From Alphaproteobacteria bacterium (GTDB lineage Bacteria > Pseudomonadota > Alphaproteobacteria > Caulobacterales > Aquidulcibacteraceae), in contig WGOB01000006.1 of NCBI GenBank assembly GCA_016124255.1, positions 1 through 64,000 of the forward strand: a stretch of 64,000 nucleotides of DNA. Reading direction: 5' to 3'. The notes under the pieces were generated by a model. That model was not told the origin of the DNA and made no database searches. It worked only from the letters and a program-made list of their open reading frames with translations. The first letter of the stretch is position 1. Each line of letters opens with the position of its first letter. Position numbers and translations under genes: made by a program. This document shows positions 9,901 to 16,619 of this stretch, in pieces.

Positions 9901-9999
9901 AATGGCGACGATGGCGGCAGCGCCGAGCGCGATCAGCAGCCCGAACATGACGAGCGTGAATTGCCAGCGCTCGACGAAAAAGCGGGTGATCGCCTGCAT
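6922..9999 (-). CDS. RND-superfamily efflux transporter permease
   Basis: A 1025-residue inner-membrane proton antiporter of the AcrB/MexB type (full family length). It begins with a cytoplasmic stub and a first membrane helix (WQFTLVMFGLLIALGAAAIV). It shows the duplicated layout: transmembrane bundle, large periplasmic loop, bundle, loop. The proton-relay aspartates are present in TM4 (LVDDSIVV, Asp398-Asp399) and the relay lysine in TM10 (IEIKNSILLVEF). It starts 3 bp after the adaptor gene, so the two form an operon. No outer-membrane channel gene is in the window; a TolC-like protein must come from elsewhere. Substrate unknown; TetR control is likely. Confidence 0.95.
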   Translation of the reverse strand: MQAITRFFVERWQFTLVMFGLLIALGAAAIVAIPKSEDPITRFPFVGVVVVLPGADAEQMERLVAIPLEQAMNGIEDVVAINSSSRAGVTSLGIEFVYGVDPERKFDEVVRELNVVRPNLPDGVTLARADRRNPAQANVVQMALVSEDASFRQMESYARGLRDAIERAPGVQQAEIWGAPPTEVRVSADIDRLAAYRLPLTAVADALRREGADVPIGAVEAGGRRLNVEATGGFDSLEEIRRVVLRVADGVIVTVGDVSDVAWANDQRAHITRYNGQRAVIVTARAKLGETVFDVIRGVRGEVDDFAERLPENITLERGFDQAETVAHRLSTLGRDFCIAILLVLVTLLPLGFRASLVVMMSIPLSLAIGVFALNMLGYSLNQLSIAGFVLALGLLVDDSIVVTENISRRLREGLPPRDAAIAGVSEINIAVIGCTATLLLAFVPLMALPEAAGDFIRSLPVAVVVTITASLVVSLTIIPFLASRMLPKSAAGKSNAVLDAVMGAIHTFYRPALHVALQRPLLTVIVGLAVSIASLGLIPRLGFSLFPENDSPYFMVDVELPEGAAISETDKAVRHADAVLGAHEEIGWRFANSGRGNPQVYYNLFPEEQRSNIGQIYARFEHWEAGDGHALLERIRDELNVFPGAKFTVRRFENGPPIEAPIAVRIRGADLAALGEIAGAVERIVLETPGTRDVSNPLAARLVDLDMNIDIAAASLRGVPPGAVDDALRIAVGGATVASYRDPVGDAYPIVLRAPRDDALPASALQRLFVWTESGAAAPLSEVADPRFTSGPARIDRYKRERTVTVEAYTQPGYLTSRVTADVAGRLAAIDLPPGYAIEFGGQAEAQSESFGGLGPAIMIAMFGIIAVLLLEFKSFAASAVVAFVIPFGVMGGLIALFLAGQSLSFTAVIGFVALIGIEIKNSILLVEFANQERARGATLKDAIEKAGEVRFLPVLLTSLTAIGGLTPLVLENSPLYSPLALVIIGGLVSSTLVARIVTPAMYLLLAPKDGEADAAAPAAAPAE

Positions 10000-10002
10000 G
10001 GG

Positions 10003-11013
10003 TCAGGGCGTGTCGGCGATGCGGACGGGTTCGCCGTCGCGCACGTAGGCGGCGCCGGAGGCGACCACGCGCTCGCCCGCGCGCAAGCCCGACACGATCA
10101 GCACATGATCCTGCACGAGCCCCGCGGTCTCCACCGTGCGCCGGCGCGCGACGCCGCGCGCGTCGACGACGAAGACAACGCCCTGGTCGGCGCGCGCGTC
10201 GAGTAGCGCCAGCGCCGGCACGATGAGTGCTGCGCGCGCTTCCGGCGGCGCCGCCGCTTCGATCTCGACGTCGGCGACCTGGCCTGAGCGTACGCCATCG
10301 GCCTCCTGCAACGCGATCTCGATCTCGAAGGCGCCGGTGGCGTCATTGCTCTTGGCGCCGATGCGGGCGACGCGGCCGGGGCGCGCGGCCTCGCCGGCGA
10401 TGCGGACATGGGCGACATCGGCCAGCCTGATGCGGGCGGCGTCGTCGGCGGAGACCGACGCGCGGACGATGATCCCGGAATTCACTTCGCCCAGAAGCAG
10501 GACCGGCTGGCCCGCGTCGACCACCTGCGCCGGCTCCGCGAGGCGGCGCAGAATGACGCCCGCCGCCGGTGCGTTGATCGCTGATCCCGCCCTGGCGCGC
10601 GAGGCCGCGAGGCGCGCGTCGTCGAGGGCGGCTTGGGAGACGAAGCCCTGATCGAACAGCGCCTGCGTGCGAGCGAGCTGACGCTCGGCATTCTCGCGCG
10701 CCAGGGCGGATTCGTCGGCGTTGGCGCCGACGCTGGTGCGGCGCGCGGCGGCCAGACGTTGGCCGGCGCGCACGACATCCCCCTCGTCCACCGTCAACGC
10801 CGTCACGATGCCGGGGGCGTTGAAGGACAGCGGGGTTTCTCGTTTGTAGCCAATGACGCCGGAAGCGCGGACGGCCCCGGCCGCGGAGGCAGGCGCGGCG
10901 GCGGCGACGCCGACCAGCGGGGCGCGCGGGGATTCCGCGGCAGGCGCATTGGACCCGCCGCATCCGCCAAGGGCGAAAAGCGCGCCGGCGGCGATGAGCG
11001 AACGGACCGGCAC
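10003..11013 (-). CDS. RND efflux periplasmic adaptor subunit (lipoprotein)
   Basis: A 336-residue membrane fusion protein. I choose the GTG at 11013 because GAGGAG lies six bases upstream and because it gives a proper lipoprotein signal, LFALGGC with lipidated Cys18. The ATG at 11082 would add a 23-residue non-signal tail and fall inside the operator. The order of a lipoyl-like half, a short coiled hairpin (about residues 100-145), the second lipoyl half and beta-barrel is typical. It links the RND permease encoded 3 bp downstream to an outer-membrane channel. Confidence 0.92.
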   Translation of the reverse strand: MPVRSLIAAGALFALGGCGGSNAPAAESPRAPLVGVAAAAPASAAGAVRASGVIGYKRETPLSFNAPGIVTALTVDEGDVVRAGQRLAAARRTSVGANADESALARENAERQLARTQALFDQGFVSQAALDDARLAASRARAGSAINAPAAGVILRRLAEPAQVVDAGQPVLLLGEVNSGIIVRASVSADDAARIRLADVAHVRIAGEAARPGRVARIGAKSNDATGAFEIEIALQEADGVRSGQVADVEIEAAAPPEARAALIVPALALLDARADQGVVFVVDARGVARRRTVETAGLVQDHVLIVSGLRAGERVVASGAAYVRDGEPVRIADTP

Positions 11014-11059
11014 GCGCGACTCCTCTATCCTGGGCCCGAGGGGGCTTCCCCCTCTTCCG

Positions 11060-11097
11060 ACTTGACACTGTCTATGGATCACTAGACAGTGTCAAGT
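11060..11097. promoter_or_regulatory. Perfect inverted repeat: probable TetR operator between efflux and regulator genes
   Basis: The 15-bp arm ACTTGACACTGTCTA at 11060-11074 is repeated exactly on the other strand at 11083-11097, with an 8-bp spacer. Each arm contains a TTGACA, so the operator overlaps potential -35 elements in both directions. It lies in the divergent gap between the adaptor gene (start 11013, minus) and the TetR gene (start 11142, plus). Size, symmetry and position are those of a TetR-family operator; by inference the protein encoded at 11142 binds it and represses both sides. Confidence 0.85.
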
Positions 11098-11141
11098 TAA
11101 GAAACAATGTCGGGTCAACCCGGCGTGCAGGCGCGAGAGAC

Positions 11142-11753
11142 ATGACGATGAAGCCCGCAGACGACCTGCGGCGCAGCGTGCTCGACGCATCGCTGGCGCT
11201 GATTGCGGAACGGGGGCTGGCGGGGCTCTCGATGCGGGAGGCGGCGCGACGGGCCGGCGTGAGCCATCAGGCGCCGTATCACCATTTCGGCGACCGCGAG
11301 GGCATCCTCGCGGCGATCGTCGGGGAAGGGTTCGTCGAGCTGGCGGCCGATTGCCGGGCGGCGATCGAGGGGATCGACGACCCGATCGCGCGGCTGGAGG
11401 CGTGCGGGCAGGCCTATATCCGCTTCGCGATGCGCCGGCCGGCGCACTTCAAGCTGATGTTCCGCTCCGAGCACGTCTCGGCGCCGCGGCACGACGAGAT
11501 CATGGCAAAGGGAGAATCCGCGTTCGACCTGCTGATCCGGACGGCGCACGATGCGGCTGTCGGCGGCATCGGCGAGGCGGACGACGCGCTCGCCATCACC
11601 AGCTGGGGCCTCGCGCACGGGATCGCCACGCTGCTGATCGAGGGAAAACTCGAGAAGAAGTGCGGCGACGATCCCCGCGCACAATTGGCGGCGGCGATGC
11701 AGGCGCTTTCGACGTTCAGCGCGATGCAACGCGCGGCGCGGAAGAAGGTCTAG
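11142..11753 (+). CDS. TetR/AcrR family transcriptional regulator of the RND pump
   Basis: A 203-residue TetR-family protein. The helix-turn-helix is at about residues 25-50 (SMREAARRAGVSHQAPYHHF), in the usual TetR N-terminal position. The C-terminal half is a helical ligand-binding domain with the LAFxxWxxxHGIATL-like pattern seen in WHG-type TetR proteins (here TSWGLAHGIATLLIEG). It is divergent from the RND operon and faces a perfect inverted repeat, so local autoregulation and pump control are likely. The inducer is unknown. A second ATG at 11148 is also possible. Confidence 0.92.
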   Translation: MTMKPADDLRRSVLDASLALIAERGLAGLSMREAARRAGVSHQAPYHHFGDREGILAAIVGEGFVELAADCRAAIEGIDDPIARLEACGQAYIRFAMRRPAHFKLMFRSEHVSAPRHDEIMAKGESAFDLLIRTAHDAAVGGIGEADDALAITSWGLAHGIATLLIEGKLEKKCGDDPRAQLAAAMQALSTFSAMQRAARKKV

Positions 11754-11838
11754 TCAGTCGCCGGCAGGCAGCAGGCAGTCGTCGAAGATCGGGAGGGCCG
11801 CCGGCTCAAGACGATCTGACAACTGACTACTGACTAGA
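11749..11838. repeat. Inverted repeat spanning two convergent stop codons
   Basis: TCTAGTCAGT at 11749-11758 contains the TAG stop of the TetR gene. Its exact inverted copy ACTGACTAGA at 11829-11838 contains the TAG stop of the Roadblock gene. The 70 bp between include further related TGACT/AGTCA copies. The arms could pair in read-through RNA from either side and act as a weak bidirectional terminator. There is no T-run, so function is uncertain. Confidence 0.5.
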
Positions 11839-12199
11839 TCTCGATGGCTTCTTCGACGTTCTTCAGCGTGAGACGGGCGACTGCGAGGTTGGCGGTGCGC
11901 CGATCGAGCGCGCAGTAGAGAAAGATGGCCGGGCTCTTCGCGACGGTGCGCGCCAGATGATATTGCGCGCCGAGAGAGACCATGACGTCCTCGACGTCGT
12001 CATCGACCTCCAGGGTGTGCACCATCGCGCGTGCGGCGCGCACCACATCCATGCTGGCGGCTGCAGCGGTCTCCAGGTCGCGTCCGTCCGGCGAGGCGCT
12101 GCCGAGCACGAGGCCGGTCTCGCTGTCGACGACGGCGGCGCCCTGGAAGCCGGCGAGACGGCGCAGCGCGCCCAGATCGATCCTCACGTCTTCCCCCAC
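11834..12199 (-). CDS. Roadblock/LC7 domain protein
   Basis: A 121-residue single-domain protein. The pattern GALRRLAGFQGAAVVDSETGLVLG followed by a helix rich in Ala/Met/Asp and a second hydrophobic strand pair is the Roadblock/LC7 (MglB-like) fold. Such proteins partner small GTPases or regulate NTPases in polarity and motility systems. No MglA-type GTPase is next to it. Instead a ParA-type ATPase and an uncharacterised protein lie just upstream on the same strand, suggesting a working set of the three. Function is inferred from fold only. Confidence 0.75.
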   Translation of the reverse strand: MGEDVRIDLGALRRLAGFQGAAVVDSETGLVLGSASPDGRDLETAAAASMDVVRAARAMVHTLEVDDDVEDVMVSLGAQYHLARTVAKSPAIFLYCALDRRTANLAVARLTLKNVEEAIEI

Positions 12200-12277
12200 G
12201 GCGCAGCGCGACGCGCAAGACCCCCAAGCGACCCGTTGGCATTGTTTACGACGCGCTTCCGCCCCGTGCGCAAGCCC

Positions 12278-12715
12278 TTATTGCGGGCGAATGCGGCGCG
12301 CGGCGAGCGCGCTGTGGCGGCGCAGAATCCGCACGACGCCGGCGCCGTCCGGCTGTGCGATATCGGCAATGCCGGGCTCGGGCTCGTGATCGGCATGGGC
12401 GCGGACGATCTCGACCAGGCGACGGCGCACGGCGTCGGGCGCGCGCTTCGCGCCGGGGGGCGCATCGCCGTCGATGTTGGCGGCGACGCGAAGCGCCTCG
12501 TAGGTGGCGAGATTTTCGATCACTTCGATCAGGGCGTCGGCGCCGACGACATCCGCTAGAGCGACAAGAGCAGACGGCGTCGTGACGCCCTGAACCAGTT
12601 GATTGCGAATGAGAAGCTGCGCGGCGAGTTCGGCGGTCTTGTCGCTGGCGGCGAACGCTTTCGGCTTCGCCGCCATGCGCTTCAGGAGCGCCCACCCATC
12701 AATGCGCTTCACCAT
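12278..12715 (-). CDS. Uncharacterised protein between parA-like and Roadblock genes
   Basis: A 145-residue predicted protein starting MVKRIDGWALLKRMAAKPKAF at 12715, overlapping the end of the ParA gene by 17 bp, which implies translational coupling. A longer frame upstream exists but lies inside the ParA gene. The protein is mostly helical by composition, with no membrane segment or signal. It has an acidic and hydrophobic centre (ALVALADVVGADALIEVIENL) and a basic C-terminus. I do not recognise a family. Its coupling to ParA suggests an adaptor or partner of that ATPase. Confidence 0.65.
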   Translation of the reverse strand: MVKRIDGWALLKRMAAKPKAFAASDKTAELAAQLLIRNQLVQGVTTPSALVALADVVGADALIEVIENLATYEALRVAANIDGDAPPGAKRAPDAVRRRLVEIVRAHADHEPEPGIADIAQPDGAGVVRILRRHSALAARRIRPQ

Positions 12716-13601
12716 TCGTGACCTCGACGACCTCGGCGGCGAGCCGGGAATAGAGGCCAAGCGCATCAGCTGCGAACGCATGCGCGCTCTCGCCGTTGAC
12801 GCTGGCTGCGGCCTCTTCAATCCACAGCATATCCGGGATTTCGATCGCGAACATCCGGAATCCGCCGTCCTCCGCGTTGGCCTCGGCGCGCATGGCGTCC
12901 AGCATGGCGCGATGGTGGGCGCTTTCCTTGACCATGTTGGCGACGACCCAGGGGGTCTTCTGCTGCGCTTCGTCGTTGATGTTGGCCCACCAGATCGACT
13001 TGCAGAATGCTTCCAGGCCGAGATTGGAGATGAAGTCCGGCACCGTCGGCACGATGACGATGTCGGAGGCGCGCAGCGCGGCTTCCGTCAACGCCGAAAT
13101 GCCCGGGGCGGAATCAAACAGGATCACGTCGAAGGACTCGCGCAGCGCGGCCAGCTCGCGGCGGAAAATTTCGGCGACCACGCGCTCCACCTCGCGCAGG
13201 CTGCGGGTGCGGCGGGAGAGGAAGTTGATCAGTTCGCGCTCGACGATGCGCAGTTCGGGGCTGGCGGGAATGACGCTGACGGGCGCCGCGCCCTCCCGCG
13301 CCGGCGGGGTGAAGACGAGATCGGCGAGCGCGCGCTCCTTCTCGAAGACCACGACGTCCTCCAGGAACGCGTCAATGGTCTTGCCCTGCTCGATGCGCTC
13401 GGTGAGCGCGCGATCGCCGCAGAGCCAGAACGAGGCGTTGGCCTGTGCGTCGAGGTCCACCACCAGCACCCTTGCAGATTTGACGGGCGCGTCATCGGCG
13501 GTGCGGACGCCCTTGGCGAATTGCTGCGCCAGCGCGACGGCGATGGTGGTCTTGCCGACGCCGCCCTTCATGTTGGCGACGGAAATGATATTTGCGGTCA
13601 T
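12699..13601 (-). CDS. ParA/Soj-family ATPase
   Basis: A 300-residue cytoplasmic P-loop ATPase with the deviant Walker A motif KGGVGKTT (residues 12-19, with signature Lys12 and Lys17), the switch I-like VVDLDAQANAS, and Walker B-like VILFDSAPG. This is the ParA/MinD type that segregates plasmids, chromosomes or protein cargo. No parB or parS-like gene follows; the next two genes are an uncharacterised protein and a Roadblock protein. A role in positioning a protein complex rather than DNA is therefore plausible, but unproven. The chromosomal parAB pair is usually beside gidB, which is absent here. Confidence 0.9.
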   Translation of the reverse strand: MTANIISVANMKGGVGKTTIAVALAQQFAKGVRTADDAPVKSARVLVVDLDAQANASFWLCGDRALTERIEQGKTIDAFLEDVVVFEKERALADLVFTPPAREGAAPVSVIPASPELRIVERELINFLSRRTRSLREVERVVAEIFRRELAALRESFDVILFDSAPGISALTEAALRASDIVIVPTVPDFISNLGLEAFCKSIWWANINDEAQQKTPWVVANMVKESAHHRAMLDAMRAEANAEDGGFRMFAIEIPDMLWIEEAAASVNGESAHAFAADALGLYSRLAAEVVEVTNGEAH

Positions 13602-13935
13602 GGCTTAACCCCAGCTCCCACTCAGAGCGCGCAGGCCCGCGCGCGGCGCGTCGCGTGCGCGCCTCTGGCGGTTCGGCTCGTCAAAGACTGTCGCGCGCCT
13701 CTCTTCATCTTCGGGGCGCTGTTGCGGCGCTGTCCCGTCCGCCGCTCAATTGCGCACAATACCGAGGAAATCCGCTTCAACTAGCGCAAGCGCTCTCGCG
13801 GCTGTGGATAACGTGCGCGACGCGTCGCGGCGGCGCACTTACGAGACCTTCATCTCGCGCGCGCTTGTCGCGTCCGCGCAACTCTGTTGAATAGCGGTGG
13901 TCTCAATCGCCTTGGCGTCAGCGGCGCGGGGAAAC
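13602..13935. other. Divergent intergenic region
   Basis: About 330 bp between the ParA gene (minus) and the binding-protein/OmpA gene (plus). It is GC-rich apart from a short stretch near 13745-13790 (TTGCGCACAATACC and nearby), which may hold promoter elements. No convincing gene, RNA or strong hairpin is visible. An in-frame GTG at 13897 could extend the downstream gene by 13 codons. Confidence 0.5.
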
Positions 13936-15426
13936 ATGGGCGAGCGCGGGAGCTCTGGCAGCCGTTGGGTCTGGGTCGGCGCGGCGATCGCGGCGACTGC
14001 ATCGGCCGGCTTCATGATCTGGCTGTGGGCGAGCGGCGGGCTTGGGCCGCCAAGCGCGGCGGCGCGCGACATCGTGGAGGAATGCGGCGCGACGATCGCG
14101 GGATCGCGGGCGCTAACGGCGGGCGTCGGTGTTGAGGGCGCCGCGCTTTTTCTGCAAGCGAGCGGCTACGCAATCGAGCCGGCGCCGGAGGCGACGGCCG
14201 AAGAGACGAAAGTCATCGGCGCGCGCGGTGATTTCCGCTGCACAATCACGTTCCGGCACGGCACCGCGGCGCAGGGCATCGCCGATCTCATCGCAGGCCG
14301 GGCGCTGCTCGCGTTCACGCTGCGGCCGATGACGCCGGCGGATGTGCAGGCCATGGCGGCGGCCGGCGCCGGCGACATGACGCGCGAGCGCGCGCTGGCG
14401 GAACACATCATCGCCTTCGACGCGATGGCGATCGCGGTCAACGCGGCCAATCCGGTGCGGACGCTTTCGCTCGACGACGCACGCGACGTGGCGACGAGCA
14501 CGAAGACAAATTGGTCCGAGATCGGGGGAACCGAAGACCTGCCGATCACGCTCTACGGGCCTAAAGACACCTCCATGCCCGAGGATTACCCCAACGATCT
14601 GATCATGCACCGCAGCCCGGTGTGGGAGCAGAACGCGGCGCGCGCGCAGATCGTCGATACGGAAGACGAGCTGCTGCAGCGGCTTGCGGCGGATCGCGGC
14701 GGGCTCGCCTACATCACGGCGTCGAAGGCGCGCAATGCGCCGAATGTGCGGATGCTCGCCGTCGGGCCGCGTGGGGCGGAGGCGCCGCCCTCGCCCGACA
14801 CAATGCGCCAGGAGGCGTACGCGATGGCGCGGCGCGTGTTCATCTACGCGCGGCCCGCAGACATGGAGACCAACACGTTCGTGCAGCGGTTCATCGCGTT
14901 CTTCCAGTCGGCGGGGATGTATGATGCGCTCGATGCGGCAGGATTTGCGGCGCTGCGGCCGGACAGCCGTCTGGCGCGGTTCGCGTCGGGGCTGGCGCGC
15001 TGCCGGTTCGGCACGCCGGAATACGCCGCGGTGATGAGCGCGACGCGCGGGGCGCGGAAGCTGCCGGACATCCTGAATTTCGTGCCGAACACGACACGGC
15101 CCGACGACGCCGCCCTGGCCTATATCGCGACCAACGCAGCGCAAATGCGCGCCCGGCTGCAGGCGGGTGATGAAGTGATCCTGATCGGGCATTCGGACTT
15201 TACGGGCGACGCCGAACCGAACCGCGTGCTGGCGCAGCGGCGCGCGGCCGCGGCGCGCACCGCGTTCGAGGAACAAGGCGTGTTCGGCATCGAGGTGGAA
15301 AGCGCCGGCGAAATGTGCGCGATGGCCGACAACGAAAGCGAAGACGGGCGCGAGCGCAATCGGCGCGTCGAAATCTGGGTGCGCCCGCGCGAGAGCGAGC
15401 GCGCCGCGACGCAGTCGGCGCGCTGA
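13936..15426 (+). CDS. Substrate-binding domain fused to OmpA-type peptidoglycan-binding domain
   Basis: A 496-residue protein. I prefer the ATG at 13936 (GGGGA nearby) to the in-frame GTG at 13897. A transmembrane segment at about residues 12-34 anchors it. Residues about 50-330 resemble a PstS-like phosphate-binding-protein fold, with the recognisable AVNAANPVRTLSLDDARDV segment. Residues about 390-490 are an OmpA C-terminal domain with GHSDFTGD, LAQRRAAAARTAF and GRERNRRVEIWV, including the Asp and Arg that bind diaminopimelate. It likely sits in the periplasm, tethered to membrane and cell wall, sensing or holding a small anion. The MHYT sensor gene follows 24 bp later. Confidence 0.8.
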   Translation: MGERGSSGSRWVWVGAAIAATASAGFMIWLWASGGLGPPSAAARDIVEECGATIAGSRALTAGVGVEGAALFLQASGYAIEPAPEATAEETKVIGARGDFRCTITFRHGTAAQGIADLIAGRALLAFTLRPMTPADVQAMAAAGAGDMTRERALAEHIIAFDAMAIAVNAANPVRTLSLDDARDVATSTKTNWSEIGGTEDLPITLYGPKDTSMPEDYPNDLIMHRSPVWEQNAARAQIVDTEDELLQRLAADRGGLAYITASKARNAPNVRMLAVGPRGAEAPPSPDTMRQEAYAMARRVFIYARPADMETNTFVQRFIAFFQSAGMYDALDAAGFAALRPDSRLARFASGLARCRFGTPEYAAVMSATRGARKLPDILNFVPNTTRPDDAALAYIATNAAQMRARLQAGDEVILIGHSDFTGDAEPNRVLAQRRAAAARTAFEEQGVFGIEVESAGEMCAMADNESEDGRERNRRVEIWVRPRESERAATQSAR

Positions 15427-15450
15427 GGAGGCGCCGGCGGGAGGCGGAAC

Positions 15451-16302
15451 GTGCTGGCGAAGGCATTGCTGCTGGGGCTCATCCCGTTCACCGCCGACCC
15501 TGACGCGATCAGCGCGCCCTACGCGCACGACCGCGCCATCCTCGGGCTCTCGCTGATCGCGGGCGTGATCGGCTCGTTCGCGGCGCTGGAGCTGGCGGGG
15601 CGCGCCACGCTGCATCGCGGAGCGACGCGCGCGGGCTGGATGCTGGCGAGCGGCGCGATCATGGGCGCGGGCGTGTGGGCCACGCACTGGATCGGGCTTC
15701 TGGCGTTCGAGAGCCCGCTCCTGCACGGCTACGACCTCCAGCTGACCGGTCTTTCTGCCGCGGTTGCGATCTCGATCAGCGCGCTGGCGTTTCTGGTGAG
15801 CTGGGATGGATCGTTGCTGCGCCTGATCCTGGCGGGGGCGCTTGGCGGGGCGTGCGCGATCGCGATGCATTATATCGGCATGGCGGGGCTGCAGATCGAA
15901 GCGGAGGTCAGCTACCGGCCGGTCTGGTTTGCGCTTTCGAGCGCGGGCGCGGTGATCGCGATCACGATCGGCTACTGGCTGGCGCACGTGCTCGACGATA
16001 CGCGGCTGCGCGCCGCAACGGCGCTGGTGATCGGGGCGATCGCGGCGGGGCTGCACTATTTCGACGTGTTCTCCACGGTCATCGCGCCGGCGCCGCAATT
16101 CACGCCGGCCGCGAGCCCGGAGCCGTTTGGGCCGGCGCTGGCGTCGCTGGGGGCGCTGATCGTCCTCTGCGCGGCGGCTCTGGGGGCGACGATCCTCGAC
16201 CGCCGGCGGCAGGCGACGGCGGCCAACGACCCAGAGAGCGCCGGATACGTGATCGAGATCCCGACGGCCTCGGAGAACGGCGCGGGCCGACGCCCCGGCT
16301 AA
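15451..16302 (+). CDS. MHYT-domain membrane sensor without output domain
   Basis: A 283-residue integral membrane protein starting at GTG 15451, with GGGAGGCG as ribosome site. It has about seven hydrophobic helices and repeated MHYT-type motifs on them: ATHWIGLLAF, AMHYIGMAGL and GLHYFDVFS. The family is proposed to bind copper and sense oxygen, CO or NO through these His and Met residues. MHYT domains are commonly fused to GGDEF/EAL or histidine-kinase domains, but this protein ends in a short cytoplasmic tail and must signal through a partner. The PBP-OmpA fusion just upstream is the nearest candidate. Confidence 0.85.
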   Translation: MLAKALLLGLIPFTADPDAISAPYAHDRAILGLSLIAGVIGSFAALELAGRATLHRGATRAGWMLASGAIMGAGVWATHWIGLLAFESPLLHGYDLQLTGLSAAVAISISALAFLVSWDGSLLRLILAGALGGACAIAMHYIGMAGLQIEAEVSYRPVWFALSSAGAVIAITIGYWLAHVLDDTRLRAATALVIGAIAAGLHYFDVFSTVIAPAPQFTPAASPEPFGPALASLGALIVLCAAALGATILDRRRQATAANDPESAGYVIEIPTASENGAGRRPG

Positions 16303-16388
16303 AGTTACGGGAAAATTCATCCCCAATCGGGGAAACGCGCACTTGCGTGCCCCGAGGCTTTCCTATAGCAACGCCTCAGGAGCAAATC

Positions 16389-16541
16389 TTGCGAACCAAG
16401 GGCCATATTTCCGGACGATCTTGCGCCGCCCGCCTCGGCGGGCACGGCCGCGCGTCCGGGTCGGCCGTCCGGGTTCCGCCTCTCCTTCTAAGCGTAGTCC
16501 TTATTATCCGCCCCGAAGCGGCGCAGTCGCTCGCGACCTGA
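16389..16541 (+). CDS. Branched-chain amino acid leader peptide (attenuator peptide)
   Basis: A 50-codon frame starting at TTG 16389, with a strong ribosome site AGGAG at 16378-16382 six bases upstream. It ends at TGA 16539-16541. Codons 32-40 (16482-16508) read LLLSVVLII, eight branched-chain residues in nine. They use CTC, CTT, CTA, GTA, GTC, CTT, ATT and ATC, several of them unusual in this GC-rich DNA. A perfect hairpin follows 24 bp after the stop and ilvD begins 78 bp after it. This is the classic layout of ilv/leu attenuation: ribosome stalling at the Leu/Val/Ile run when charged tRNA is scarce. The peptide itself has no other expected role. Possible promoter elements lie at 16343-16369. 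Confidence 0.85.
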   Translation: MRTKGHISGRSCAARLGGHGRASGSAVRVPPLLLSVVLIIRPEAAQSLAT

Positions 16542-16565
16542 CACCCCTAGCAGGTTCGCACGCAC

Positions 16566-16593
16566 CGCCCCGCTTCCCTCCGGAAGCGGGGCG
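16566..16593 (+). terminator. Attenuator hairpin upstream of ilvD
   Basis: CGCCCCGCTTCC at 16566-16577 and GGAAGCGGGGCG at 16582-16593 form a perfect 12-bp stem with a CTCC loop, followed by CTTGTT. A competing pairing is visible: GAAGCGG at 16515-16521 is exactly complementary to CCGCTTC at 16570-16576 in the left arm. Another alternative hairpin can form from GCGACCTG and CAGGTTCGC nearby (16532-16560). The uridine tract is short, so termination efficiency is uncertain. Confidence 0.8.
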
Positions 16594-16619
16594 CTTGTTA
16601 CGCGCATCCCGGATCCCCG

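Noticed and set aside
7456-10206. Long plus-strand frame opposite the RND transporter
   Set aside because: Asp/Gly/Arg-rich antisense shadow of a well-conserved gene; no start site context or motif.
14113-16326. Long minus-strand frame opposite the PBP-OmpA and MHYT genes
   Set aside because: Composition typical of an antisense frame in GC-rich DNA; both plus-strand proteins have clear motifs.
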